Below, in pieces: positions 12,301 through 22,032 of a stretch of 25,752 bases of DNA. The translations under genes were made by a program, and so were the position numbers. The notes beneath the pieces were generated by a model that searched no databases, was not told the origin of the DNA, and was given only the letters and a program-made list of their open reading frames with translations. How positions within the stretch are numbered: position 1 is the stretch's first letter; the number at the start of each line of letters is the position of its first letter. This stretch comes from Phallusia fumigata (Eukaryota; Chordata; Ascidiacea; Phlebobranchia; Ascidiidae): assembly GCA_008931825.1 (NCBI GenBank), contig QXVZ01001611.1:1-25752 (forward strand). The letters are read 5' to 3'.

Positions 12301-13151
12301 TCGTACAATTAAAAGTAACTAGCATTTAAAAGATTATTGTCATTGAGATAGGTTGACCCCCAAAATTTTTGGTCGGACTATGTCTTGTTTCAAAGTGTTT
12401 TTACGATTAGATTCGTGTGATTTGTCCCCAAACATCCGTTTCCCATGCAGAAAAGCCAGACTCCGATCCCGAGCAGCGCCCCCCTGTGGCCACATCACCT
12501 TCACCAATCCATCCGACATACACAAGTTCATCGCTTGATGACTCTTCTATGCGGGATGTGTGGAGGATACTGGAAGCTCCGTCCAGTCCGTCTGTGATGG
12601 GAGATTCCGATGGTAGGTGGATTAAAACATTGTAGTGTTTTTCCATACAATACGTTGACAAATTTAGGTCAAAACCTCATGAAAACGGCCAGAAATTATG
12701 GAATTTTGTTACTTGCTGAAGTTTCTGTGTGAAAAATTAACAATTGCTTTGTTGGGTCTCTTCTATTTGTTGTAATGTTTCAGTTCTGGGTAAATTTGGA
12801 ACTAACATATGTTCCCAGCTGACAACTGACTTTTTTATCCGTGCAAATATCGTTTTATTACCAAACCAGCTGGTAGATTTTTTAATTTTTGTTCATTAAG
12901 AACATCTGTACTTGGAATGTATATTTAAAAGTTGGGAGCTGTCACTTTATGTTTGTTTCCGTTATGACGTAGGTTTAAAACCGGAAGTAACTGCGGCTCC
13001 CAAATTCTCCCAGGCCAGTAAACTACCACGAGGTGGCGCTCGCACTCGAGTAGCGACTAGGAAGCCCCGGATTAAACCAAAAATTCGAAACTACAACGTC
13101 AGAGATGACTCAGCATATCGTGACGATGCAAAAACGACAAAAAAATGGTAG
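3363..13151 (+). CDS. CCDC57: CCDC57-like centrosomal coiled-coil protein (complete, 21 exons, 1,027 aa)
   Basis: Exons: 3363-3578, 3771-3830, 3907-4074, 4521-4724, 5126-5305, 5572-5726, 5984-6115, 6838-6963, 7487-7607, 7753-7968, 8145-8249, 8690-8825, 8893-8985, 9436-9625, 9801-9972, 10420-10522, 10968-11141, 11678-11786, 12010-12092, 12451-12612, 12973-13151 (TAG). Phases agree at every junction (3,084 nt). Almost the whole protein is predicted coiled coil, with a Ser/Pro-rich region at ~865-970. I recognise vertebrate CCDC57 (about 915 aa) by QKENEW (26-31), RLKEDFKYNL (62-71) followed by LQDRDEELNK, DWKRQCEEIE (439-448), an LQDQLQRATERI segment ending in GNRMRAEM (~800-832), DVWRIL (950-955) and the basic tail motif KIRNYN (1005-1010). 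CCDC57 is a centriolar and centriolar-satellite protein linked to CEP63/CEP152, centriole duplication and microtubule nucleation. Met12 (3396) is a possible alternative start that better fits vertebrate N-termini. Intron 15 (9973-10419) is GC-AG; intron 12 is only 67 nt. Introns 7, 11, 15 and 16 carry repeats listed separately; the other long introns show nothing recognisable. Confidence 0.88.
6233..6673. mobile_element. MITE-like element with 19-bp terminal inverted repeats (CCDC57 intron 7)
   Basis: The left end (6233-6251) reads TAATTAGTAGGGATGGGCC. The right end (6655-6673) in reverse complement reads TAATTATTAGGGATAGGCC, so 17 of 19 bases match. Inside the ends, CCAAGCATC (left) and GATGCTTGG (right) form subterminal inverted repeats. 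No long open frame fits a transposase, so this is a non-autonomous DNA-transposon remnant. The TA at each outer edge would suit a TA-type duplication but cannot be proven without an empty site. Confidence 0.6.
6745..6805 (-). repeat. tRNA-derived SINE fragment, minus strand (CCDC57 intron 7)
   Basis: The minus strand of 6751-6761 reads GGTTCAAATCC, a perfect B-box. It is preceded by TACTCACAAGGTTGCT, which resembles the anticodon-arm to T-arm stretch of tRNA-derived SINEs. It lies about 80 nt beyond the MITE. No full cloverleaf forms. Confidence 0.5.
8412..8463 (-). ncRNA. Type I hammerhead self-cleaving ribozyme, apparently intact
   Basis: On the minus strand (5' at 8463, 3' at 8412) every element of a hammerhead is present in order. 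The stem I 5' strand AGCUGCA (8463-8457) is followed by core CUGAUGA (8456-8450). Stem II is GACCU, loop UAC, AGGUC (8449-8437), then core GAA (8436-8434). Stem III is ACAGU, loop GUGC, ACUGU (8433-8420). The cleavage nucleotide C17 (8419) completes a GUC triplet, and the stem I 3' strand UGCAGCU (8418-8412) pairs perfectly over 7 bp. Stems II and III are perfect 5-bp helices with the required G10.1-C11.1 and A15.1-U16.1 pairs. Stem I is open-ended, so the fold is type I. Cleavage is expected after 8419. It is antisense to the CCDC57-like gene and lies in its intron 11. Related motifs are known from animal retrozymes and Penelope-like elements. Activity is inferred from the fold. Confidence 0.88.
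8525..8572 (+). ncRNA. Decayed hammerhead ribozyme (core deleted), opposite orientation
   Basis: This is the reverse-complement partner of the ribozyme at 8412-8463. On the plus strand, stem II (8535-8547), GAA (8548-8550), a stem III hairpin (8551-8564), GUC (8563-8565) and the stem I 3' strand UGCAGCU (8566-8572) are kept. The 5' side reads AGCUGC directly into AUGA, so four nucleotides (ACUG) are missing, including the invariant C3-U4-G5. Stem III also has one A-C mismatch. It should not cleave. Confidence 0.8.
10189..10245 (+). repeat. Fragment of the 6233-6673 MITE family
   Basis: The segment CTCAGCCGAGCAT followed within 20 nt by GATGCTTGGTGC resembles the interior right half of the MITE in intron 7 (about 6586-6632). 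It lies in intron 15 of the CCDC57-like gene and has no recognisable termini. Confidence 0.4.
10689..10745 (-). repeat. Fragment of the 6233-6673 MITE family, inverted
   Basis: AGTATTCGGTACCAAGCATA here matches the reverse complement of the MITE right half near 6615-6640 with few changes. It lies in intron 16 of the CCDC57-like gene, opposite in orientation to the fragment at 10189-10245. Confidence 0.45.
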
Positions 13152-14449
13152 TTCTGTTTCTATTGAGATTTTTCTACATTTATATATTTTTCAGTATTGT
13201 TATTTGCACTGTGAATGTGTAAAAGGGTCATGGTTAAGTACCACGCTCATTTATTGTTCTAACATCGAAGAGAACAAAGAATTAAATGGTTTTTCCAATA
13301 GTTAGTTGTGTTCGCTTTTTGGCCCCCACCAAGCTCAGTACATAGTGGAGTTTTATTCGAGTTTGCTTCACCTAAATACGATCCTTGAGATCAAGGGCAG
13401 GCCCTAAGTATGCTCGGAACCCAAGCTTAACCTGGTTGACCCTGAGTGAAGCTGCTTTATAGGAATTCGCATGAAATAAACAGCAGCATCAAAGCCGGCT
13501 AAACGAAAAACACAGACGTTTGTTGTGCAAAATACGTTTTAAACTTTAATGAAAAAAAATCAAACCTTCACAATAAATTGTTTGAAAACGATTCACAAGA
13601 AATCGCGAACACAATTTCCTGCAAAAATAATTCGTGCACACATCAAATGTCAGTTGGTAGTCGAAAAAATAGAAGGTGCGACATGTTGAAAATTGCTTCC
13701 TAACACACTGCGTGATGCGACAAGCTCTAAATGTTAATTCCTGTTAAAGCGGAAGCTACCGGGGAAATTCTTGCACGAATAACAAACACGTTAAAAGATA
13801 TGGGACACAATATGTAGGCTGTGTCTGACAATTTCACAGATGTATGAATAATTGTTACCACGTTGTTTAGTGGTAAGCAGGTTACTCGCAATATCGTGCT
13901 ATATTTGTGCGCTTACACGAATTCTGTCTGCACGTTTTGCCCAATTCCGCTTTTAGTTATCTGCTGCGGCATAACAACGAATACAAACAGGCGATTAGCA
14001 GGTTTTAAGCAGTGTCACCATCGCAACCTCTTACGAATTTCTGTTTCTTGTATTTTGTAAATAAAGAATTTTTTCACTCAAGCATAGTGTGGAGTGACGT
14101 AATCTATCCGTTTTTGTTTGCGCTTAGTTATGACGCATCTACTACATTACTACGTCATTGTGTAAACAACACCTGTGCACTACTTTGAGCGTTAACGGGG
14201 TTTGACCTTTCAGTTATTCTTGACCTTTTCATTGTCGGCATCCCTCTAAAATCACCAACCAGTTCTCGTGCCTCCTTCAGTAATTGCCAAAAAGTAATTA
14301 TTGTTCTCGGGTTGGAAACGCAAACCTTCCTCCCCATAGGGATACAAATACTCATTGGTAAGAACCCCTGAATTATTCCCATAAGCGTATTTTGAAGCGA
14401 AACTGTGCGAAGCGATGGACACATCTTTTGGTAGCGTCTCGATTCCCGG
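13152..14449. other. Intergenic space between convergent CCDC57-like and membrane-protein genes
   Basis: No gene is supported here. AATAAA at 13475-13480, 324 nt after the CCDC57 stop, is the best plus-strand poly(A) signal; another lies at 14060-14065. On the minus strand ATTAAA near 13545-13550 could end the membrane-protein transcript. A 100-aa minus-strand open frame (14155-14457) starts at an ATG overlapping the membrane-protein stop codon, but has no recognisable similarity. Confidence 0.5.
13475..13480 (+). terminator. Candidate poly(A) signal for the CCDC57-like gene
   Basis: AATAAA lies 324 nt after the TAG stop. It is called on position and sequence only. Confidence 0.45.
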
Positions 14450-16773
14450 TCATTCATATTTAACCTCGTGTTGATGAAATCTTCCTCGTATTATCCAACA
14501 TATGGTCGCCACAAAACCCGTGACAAGATAGAGGTAACTGTGAACGTTGCTGCCTGCAAACGTGATATCGGTTTAAAAGTTTGCAGGAAAATATTGGTCC
14601 AAGCTTTAATAAAATATCCCAACTAGTTTGGCATTGCTTGCGTTGCATTCACTTTTTGTCTCACCTGTTTCGATGAAGACGTTCAAGTAGAGACCGAAGC
14701 TGATCAATAGAATCATCGGATACCAAACCCTGACATGCTTCGTGTAATGCGGGAATACAAACAAATCTACGATGATCAGTGTGATAACGTAGAACATGAA
14801 GAGCGGGATAGCGAGGTTGCCAGCTGTTCCAACTGTAAAAAACCCTGAACACACAAATAATCGGTTATTACTGGAATCAAATCCTTTGAAATCATTAAGC
14901 CCAAATGGCAGCAGCATGAACGGATTAAGAATTTTATGAGTTTTGTGGACGAATTTCCTCTTTATAGTTGTTCATAATAAGTGCAGTATTTCTTTTTTAG
15001 GTAGACCAGTGGTTTCAAACCTTTTATTATTACTTTACACTTCTTGTTTTGTAGGGATGGAATTAAAAGTTCCAAAATAAATTAAGGTGGGAAATGTAAC
15101 AAAATCGTTGGGAAGCATGCCTTCGGCTAAGTGACGTGTTGACTTTCGTCAAAGGTTCTGAAGCAAGCAAGGCAGACAGACAAGATAGTTTGTCCTGGCG
15201 GCCAACCAACTTTACTCAATATAATGCTCGTTTTGACTGCACAGTCTGCAACCATTGGGTCGTTGGTCAACTGTCTTTTTACGGTTAGCGTTGCATAGAA
15301 AAATAGTTAATTGAATTCAGTTAGCTGCTAATGTGTCCCTTGTGTGCAAAGTCAGCCTGCATTAAAATCTACTTTATCATACAGCAGATGTTATTAAGTT
15401 TTAAAAGTAAACATAACCAATTTCACACATGCAACTTACCGAACACTGGGCTTTTGCATAGCGATATTGAACCGAACCAGCTGACCAGATTAGCGTACCA
15501 TGCACTGAACTGCGGGAAAGAATTGATGACGAAAATGTCGTACCACCATTGCCACGACTCTGAAAAACATAATTAATTGCTTTGATACATTACAGGATAT
15601 CAGATGTTTGGTTTTGTCAAACATTTACATTCACTAAACCCATTGGTCCTCAAAATTTAGCTGTTCTGCGGAGGCGAGAATTTTTAAGGAGATTCACAAA
15701 GCCTAATCTTTTCAACGCCAATTTAAGTACCATTGCTAGCGCAAGCTTTCTTACTTGGAATAGGTTCAAGGTTGTCATGGTGTCCAATACGCCGTTTCAC
15801 AGCCATGATCAACATTGACGTTGCGTTGAACACCGAGATCATCACGAAACTCGTGGTCATCGCAGGGTAGCCGTGGCCATAACTGAACGTGAAAGCAATG
15901 CACAGGAATCCCAAACTCGCCCAGTGATAGTAGAATGCCTGCACAAAATAAGGCACAATGTTGTGACACAAGGAATTGTGAAACTTTATAAAATTAAAAT
16001 CTGTTGTTGTGTGATTTTCCGGTCAGTTAGTTCAGTGTCAGTTGGTCGCCTAAATGCCATTGTTATCGGTAATAGCCATTATATTACGCTAAACGTTTGA
16101 GATTCCAGCGAGTCAAAACAACAATACTTGCGTTTTCAAACATCTTCATGGAGGTTGACATTCTGTAGACAACGAATATTCCCATGGCCATGACAGGAAT
16201 GTAGTAGCAAAATCCAAGGAGGAACTGCAAGGAAGTTTAATTGATTTTGCTTGGTAGAATAAACCAGGTTTTAAGACACAGGCAATTTCGATAAAATTGT
16301 CGCCATCGTTTTTTATTTTTACCATGATAGGATGCGGATTAAAATCAATGGAAAAGCTTGTCCGGTAATCTCCAAAGGGATAAATGAGACCTGAAAAACG
16401 ACAAGAGATGTTTGCAAAAATGATTTTATTGAATTAAAACGTTTTATCATGTTTCTTTTATCTTTGTTTTGTCAGGATAGAAGGAAGCCGGAGGCCCCCG
16501 GAAATTGGTCGTTTTTCGACTTTGGCGAAATTACCACGATTTTAACTAAGAAAAGGTAAAAAGACCTTATGGTAGAAAGAATTTACTACTTGTACGAATG
16601 AAAACACAAATTTATTGAAATATTTTTAAGTATGTTCGCTCTTAAAGTTAATATTCTCAACACAAACCTGGAAACAAATGTTCAAGTTTTCTTGAAGCGT
16701 GCAGAAACATTGTCAGCTGACCGAGAGCCATCACCGTTGAGGAATAAATGATTGCTTTTGTCTCACTAACCAT
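14450..16773 (-). CDS. Multi-pass membrane protein of unrecognised family (complete, 7 exons, 284 aa)
   Basis: Minus-strand exons in transcript order: 16773-16668 (ATG at 16773-16771), 16390-16323, 16224-16132, 15938-15755, 15559-15440, 14844-14665, 14553-14450 (TGA at 14452-14450). They total 855 nt and every phase agrees, provided exon 3 uses a GC donor at 16131-16130; the nearby GT (16127-16126) would break the frame. Hydrophobic segments at about residues 8-24, 59-79, 95-110, 116-134, 193-219, 231-249 and 257-272 suggest six or seven membrane spans. Notable features are a YPFGDYRTSF motif (~39-48) between spans 1 and 2, a Trp/Tyr-rich loop SWQWWYDIF (~152-160) and a basic, charged C-terminus ending HEVKYE. 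I see no classical signal peptide. I do not recognise the family and assign no function. The gene converges on the CCDC57-like gene. Confidence 0.8.
15007..15021 (+). repeat. Solitary hAT-type terminus
   Basis: CAGTGGTTTCAAACC resembles the CAGTGGTTCTCAACC terminus common to hAT-superfamily MITEs. No partner terminus was found nearby. It lies in intron 5 of the membrane-protein gene, between its exons at 14844 and 15440. Confidence 0.35.
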
Positions 16774-17120
16774 GCTGACAGCTTAACCTCTAGGTCTGTC
16801 TTTCAAAGTTTTATTCCGAAAACACAACCAATTCACTAAATCGACAAATTCAATTTTTGTTTTATTTTCAACTCCAGGTCTGCAAAATCCGTTGAAATAT
16901 AAATTGTTATGTGCTTCATCGGTTTCGGACAAACAACTCCAAAATTACCATAATTACTTGCTCCAACGAACTGACATAAAATGGCCCCCAGCTATTGCGC
17001 TAAGGATTACAAAAATCGAAATAAATAAATAATTAACCAAATTACCTTGGCGAGTAACAAATCTCAACTTTATCTAAGTTGGGTGCTGAACGTCTCAAGT
17101 AAATGGATTCGCCAAAGTTG
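16774..17120. other. Upstream region of the membrane-protein gene
   Basis: This is AT-rich sequence immediately 5' of the minus-strand ATG. No TATA box, exon or repeat stands out. The minus strand reads CTGTCAG just before the ATG, which could act as a splice or trans-splice acceptor, but the preceding pyrimidine tract is poor. Confidence 0.3.
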
Positions 17121-17127
17121 AGTTAAC

Positions 17128-17341
17128 CAAGAAGTTCTCAACCTTTTTTTACACTAAGGATCCCTTCAACCGATAATCAAAGCCGAAATACTGAAAATGT
17201 AGTTCCTAAATAGTAATTTTGTGTCCGCAAATTCAGAAAACAACCTATAAGCTCTTACAGATCATCTTTTTAGACTAATACATATTTCTTGCAAATTTTA
17301 AACCCCCCCTAGTGGGGCATCCCCCCGGTTGAGAAGTCGTT
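17128..17341. mobile_element. hAT-like MITE (214 bp)
   Basis: TTCTCAACC at 17135-17143 and its reverse complement GGTTGAGAA at 17327-17335 are inverted termini like those of hAT-superfamily MITEs. AGTTAAC occurs immediately outside each end (17121-17127 and 17342-17348), fitting a 7-8 bp target-site duplication typical of hAT elements. The interior has no coding potential. Confidence 0.65.
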
Positions 17342-17348
17342 AGTTAAC

Positions 17349-19887
17349 GAGTGAGCACACACAGTGCGTTCGTTCTTGTCTTCGTCAAACCTATAACTGT
17401 TTGACCAATCCAAACTCCCAATTTCGGTACAGCAGCCATGGTGTCCCCAGGCTAAACTGTCAACTTGGCCTGGTATTATTTTATTTAAAACTTGAAAATC
17501 GCTGCACGTTCCGTTACAACTAATTTATTGCACTTTCGTAAACAACCCTACATCCAGTTCTCAAATTGTTCTTCGTTTTAATTTTCCAAGGGCATCGCAC
17601 AATAATTCCGTTTCGAAGTTAAACTGTTTTGTATCAATAAATACAACTTTAATAATAATTAAGCGTCTTTATTAAATTCTTATCGCTGGTGCGTCAAAAG
17701 TCTAAACTTTTCTAAAGCTACCGCATCAAATGAAATCTGCAGGCACACATGTTGACCTCAAGTAGATTAGCATGCGCTAAAGCTCACAGAAAGTTAGCTA
17801 ACGTAAATAGCTCAAACAGACTTTTTTTTTGCCAAGCTCCTTTTTTGCCTGACTGTGGACGATTCAGGATGACAGACGCCTCAAAAAATCGTGACCTATT
17901 TAATACAGACGTCTGTGACGCGTATAGACTGATGGATCGGAGAAAAATGGAAATTTGTCAGTAATACCGTTTCGCTTGTGATGAATTATTTGGAAGTCAC
18001 GCGTCAAACGGCGTCATATGTTTGCAACTGCAACTATTTTTAGCCTCTGTGTTTGCGCTTATTTTATCAAATACATCAAGAATTTCAACTCAGGAAGGCG
18101 TAGGCTATCTGACGCTACACAACTTGAACACAGAAACAATTGAGGGCCAAAAAGAGGTAATAACAATTACCATATATGCTTACCTAACTTGGGGTTTTGG
18201 TTCGAGATTTCAATGTGTTTGCCTAAACCACGTACTAAAGTCACCAATAACAATTTGAGTAGTTACTGGCTACAACCCAAAAGCGATTGAAAAACAGAGC
18301 CATTATATCTACGGCTGCTATTTCTGTTCCAAGTTAATTTTGGCAAAAGTTTAAAATGCGTTGCAGGTCATGTGATAACTAATTTGTAAAAACATTTTTA
18401 GCAAACTTTAACGACACAACGTAAAGTACTATTAGCCCAAATAACAATTTGACGTCATCTGATGTCTGCCATTCCTATTATGCACTCGTGAAATCCAAGA
18501 TGACGCGGTTTGTAAAAATCGTCACAAAGACAGTTTTGGATATGTCTAAACCTTTTGCTAGCTGCAGTAATTAATCGTCTGGTTGGTTGTTCCAATGGTC
18601 CATACAACTGTTGCGTTGGTATGGAATTGTAAATACCAAAGTCCATAGAAAACACAAGCTATTAGAGGAACTGGACAAGTTGTTGCGGGTTCTGGAACAG
18701 TTTTTGTCATATTACGTTGTACGATTTCGGCCAAATTTGAATATTCGCAAACTTATGAAACTACGCGTAATTTACAGTGTTTGCACACAAAGTGTCGTGC
18801 ATAATATCGAGCTGGTGAGTAATATACGCGTTCAGTGCTGGTACTGTTGTGTTTATGTTACAGGGCAAGTTATTTACCTACAAAACATAAGGGTGATGTC
18901 ATCGTAAAGGTAGTAAAGGCAGACTTTTTACCGTCCCTAAAGCATGATTGGAACCTGGTTACAGTGAAAATAGGTAACAGCGTTTCGATTAGTTTTACCA
19001 AACCGTTAATAGGTTGGCTTACGCCATAGATAAATTTTGTCAGTTTGTAACTTTGATGTAAGAAATGCTAGAAGTTGTTAATGCATTTAAAGGTTTAAAA
19101 ATGTATGAAATCCGGATTACTAATGCAAATTCTTGCAGGACTTGCAACGTCGCTGTTGTCGTATATTTAACGTTTCGCTGTGGGGATAAAATAATAACTG
19201 CGCGCTCCTGTGATCGTCAAGGTCACAGGATTTGTGATTTTTGGAAGTGTGCCGGGAAAATCTTCAGGAATCGCTTAAATTACAGGCAAGTTACCGTCAG
19301 AATCCTTAAGACATGTTTTAATTGATTTAATTATTTCCACCATCTCATATCTAAACTTTTACTGAATCTATTTACTGAAGATAACGCTACAATCAACAAC
19401 AAATTACAATATTCGGCGAACTGCAGCCATAGTTTTTGCAAACTGATTTATTCAACCATGTTATTTCAACACATGATTCGTAATTGCTCACTATAAGTTT
19501 TGACCAATCAACCTGTACCAAATTACATTTTTAACTTTTACATCACTACTATTGGAAGTTATTTACTACTTATTAGATACTTGTACCTGCATCTGACTTA
19601 CACATTTTTTTGCCACAAATTTGGTTGGTTACTTTAACTGCTATGTAATTTATATTTTTTTGCATATCATCGGAGCTGATGCTGAAGAGTTGCAAATCTG
19701 AGCTGATCAACACCCATATAATCGACCCAAGGTAACTGCAGATTCATCGAACACAAAATAATGCAAGGCAAGTGATGGACAGGTTTTACAACCGACACAT
19801 TACAGTGGTTAATATCAGACCACTTTCACCCATAAAGCAGATGTTTACTCTGGCCTGCTGGGTAGTTGTATAGCTTGTAAAATAAAT
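17349..19887. other. No confident gene; unresolved short open frames
   Basis: Several plus-strand stretches look exon-like but cannot be joined in one frame. 18022-18153 encodes a hydrophobic stretch (LFLASVFALIL) before a possible GT donor at 18157. 18883-18973 encodes GDVIVKVVKADF and NLVTVKI, faintly reminiscent of a netrin-type (NTR) beta strand pattern. 19139-19325 encodes a Cys-rich frame (FRCGDKI, DRQGHRICDFWKCAG). The phase between the last two is wrong (an immediate TAA). They may be pseudogene remains or chance. 19205-19228 holds a small hairpin (CCTGTGA/TCACAGG). From about 19330 to 19887 I see nothing recognisable. Confidence 0.3.
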
Positions 19888-20320
19888 TATGGGTCCCCTT
19901 CCATTAAGGGGACACATTGTTTTTACTTTGTTTTTTATTCTTTATTTCTTTTTTGTCTACTGTCTAACCCGAGTTTGTTCTCCTGTTTTGACCAAGAAGT
20001 AGTTGTTCAAATTTATTCAAATTTTCACGCATAATAGATGCATATCGGAAGTTGTGCACTGACAATTTTTTACCCCAATTTACCGATCGGTTCACCCACA
20101 GGCCCCCAAATCGTAAAATTTTTAAAACAGCAATATTTAACAAAGTAGGTCACCTAGAAGTTTCCTATTTTATTAGTTGATACAATGTGTTGGTTACAGG
20201 CTGCTACTTTACACATACAAGGCGGCTGCATGCTGATTAAAATTAAAACGGTGATGACCTCAATACCTTTGCTCTTTCGCAATGTAGAAGACAGTGCGGA
20301 GCAGCAATTTATTTATACAT
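19888..20320 (+). repeat. Tandem-repeat unit 0, internally deleted copy
   Basis: The unit starts TATGGGTCCCCTTCC, like the next unit at 20321. It contains one ~300-bp-type subrepeat (from 19971) and then jumps to sequence (GGCTGCTACTTTACACAT, 20200-20217) that in unit A lies 500 nt further on. It therefore looks like a deletion derivative of the 1.7-kb unit. A hairpin GTCCCCTT-CCATT-AAGGGGAC lies at 19893-19913. Confidence 0.65.
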
Positions 20321-21960
20321 TATGGGTCCCCTTCCACGAAGGGGACACATTCTTTTTACTCTGCTTTTTTTTTTCTTTTTTCTGTCTACTGCGAGTTTGT
20401 TCCCATGTTTTAGTCATGAAGGAGCTGTTCAAATTTCTTCAAATTTGCACACATGATAGATGGGCATCTGAAGTTGTGCACTGTCAACTTTTTACCCCAA
20501 TTCACCCATCGGTTCGCCCACAGGCCCCCAAAATGTAAAATTTTTAAAACGGCAATATTTAACAAGGTAAGTAACCTAGAAGTTTTCTATTTTGATAGCT
20601 GGTACAATGCAATGTATTTTGTAACTTTTGTTTCGATTCACCCAATTTTTACCTTTTTAACCCCCAAAATTCCGTTTTTTCTTACACGAGTTTGTTCCCA
20701 CATTTCGGTCAAGAAAGAGTTGTTCAAATTTCTTCAAATTTTCACTTATGATAGATGGGTATCTGAAGTTGTGCACTGACAACTTTTTACCACTGTTCAC
20801 CCATAGGTTCACCCACAGGCCTCCAAAACGTGAATTTTTTAAAACAGCTATATTTAACACAGTAAGTAACCTAGAAGTTTCCTATTTTGACAGTCGATAC
20901 AATGCAATGTATTTTGTGACTTTAATTTGGATTCACCCATTTTGTACCTTATTAACCCCAAATATTCAGTTTTTTGTTTACATGCCTTTTACTTCAGACG
21001 TACTAGTCCAAATGTATTGAAATTTAGGGCGTAGATATGTAGGGTGCTTCTTATAGGTTGTTTAAAATTTTAGCTTGATCGGTCAAGTATTTACCCTTGC
21101 AGCCGCAAATACGTGTATAACAGCTGGCGGTTTTGCCCCGAATGCAAAACGACCTGACGAGAGGGAGTGATTGACGATTTTACGACTCAAGCGGCGCAAT
21201 GCTCAGCGGTTGGTCAAAGGCTGCTACTTCACATATAAACGGGCGTTTATAGGGTGCGGCCAGGCGGGCGTTTCATTTTAATTGTCTTGTTTTATGATGG
21301 ACGAAGCTTTTTATATTATGTCACTGGTACAGGTGATTGCGTAGCGTAAACCGAAATGCGTCTGGTAAATAACTTTGTAAAGGTGATACATTACAATAAC
21401 TTTGCTTTCATTTACGGTTCCACTCTATTGTACAAAAACATGTAAGCGCACATGTAGTTGCTCAAGAAGCGTTATGTTGTTGTTGAACTTATAGTACAGT
21501 ACTGAATCCGCGCTGAAGAGATTCATTAAGAGGTTGTTGCGGCCTGGCGAAAGGCACTGTAGGTCAAACCAAAATCAATGGGGCTGTGAGGTTTAAATTG
21601 TGCTGTTTAAAGTGAGATTGTAATCGGCATAATGTAAAACATGATTTGGTTAGAATTTATGTGAAAATCTTTACATTTTGTTTTCCCACCGATTTTTTAA
21701 CTAGTCTCATCCTAAAACATCGCTACTATTCAGAAGCTTCATGTGTGTGGGGACCCATTGTTTATGCTAGCAGAAACAATCATGTTATAAAATGCCAATT
21801 TGGGACCCAATGTTATGCAGACATTGAATATATATCCAACATAATGAAGGAAATGGTACATGTGGAAAACATCAATTTGGGGTGGTAGTGTATGTGGAAT
21901 GAAAATATGGAGACTGCCACCTCTCTAGTTTTTATTTTTAGTCCTGCCATTTTCTGCCGT
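20321..21960 (+). repeat. Tandem-repeat unit A (about 1.64 kb)
   Basis: This unit is repeated at 22033 onward with an offset of about 1.71-1.73 kb. Anchors are the start motif (20321 and 22033), AGGGTGCTTC (21041 and 22765), AGGGTGCGGCCAGGCGGGCG (21251 and 22975) and ATGTGTGTGGGGACCCA (21741 and 23469). It begins with a hairpin GTCCCCTTC-CAC-GAAGGGGAC (20326-20346) and two subrepeats starting GAGTTTGTTCCCA at 20393 and 20688. Short open frames exist on both strands but shift between copies, so I do not regard it as coding. I do not recognise the element family. Confidence 0.8.
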
Positions 21961-22032
21961 ATGGCCAGTATATATTATTACTATGTAGTTGTGTAATACA
22001 CGCAACACCACCCAACACTATAAAGAGCTTAT

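Noticed and set aside
17749..17964. 71-aa plus-strand open frame
   Set aside because: It has no motif, no splice-phase partner and low-complexity surroundings; it looks like chance.
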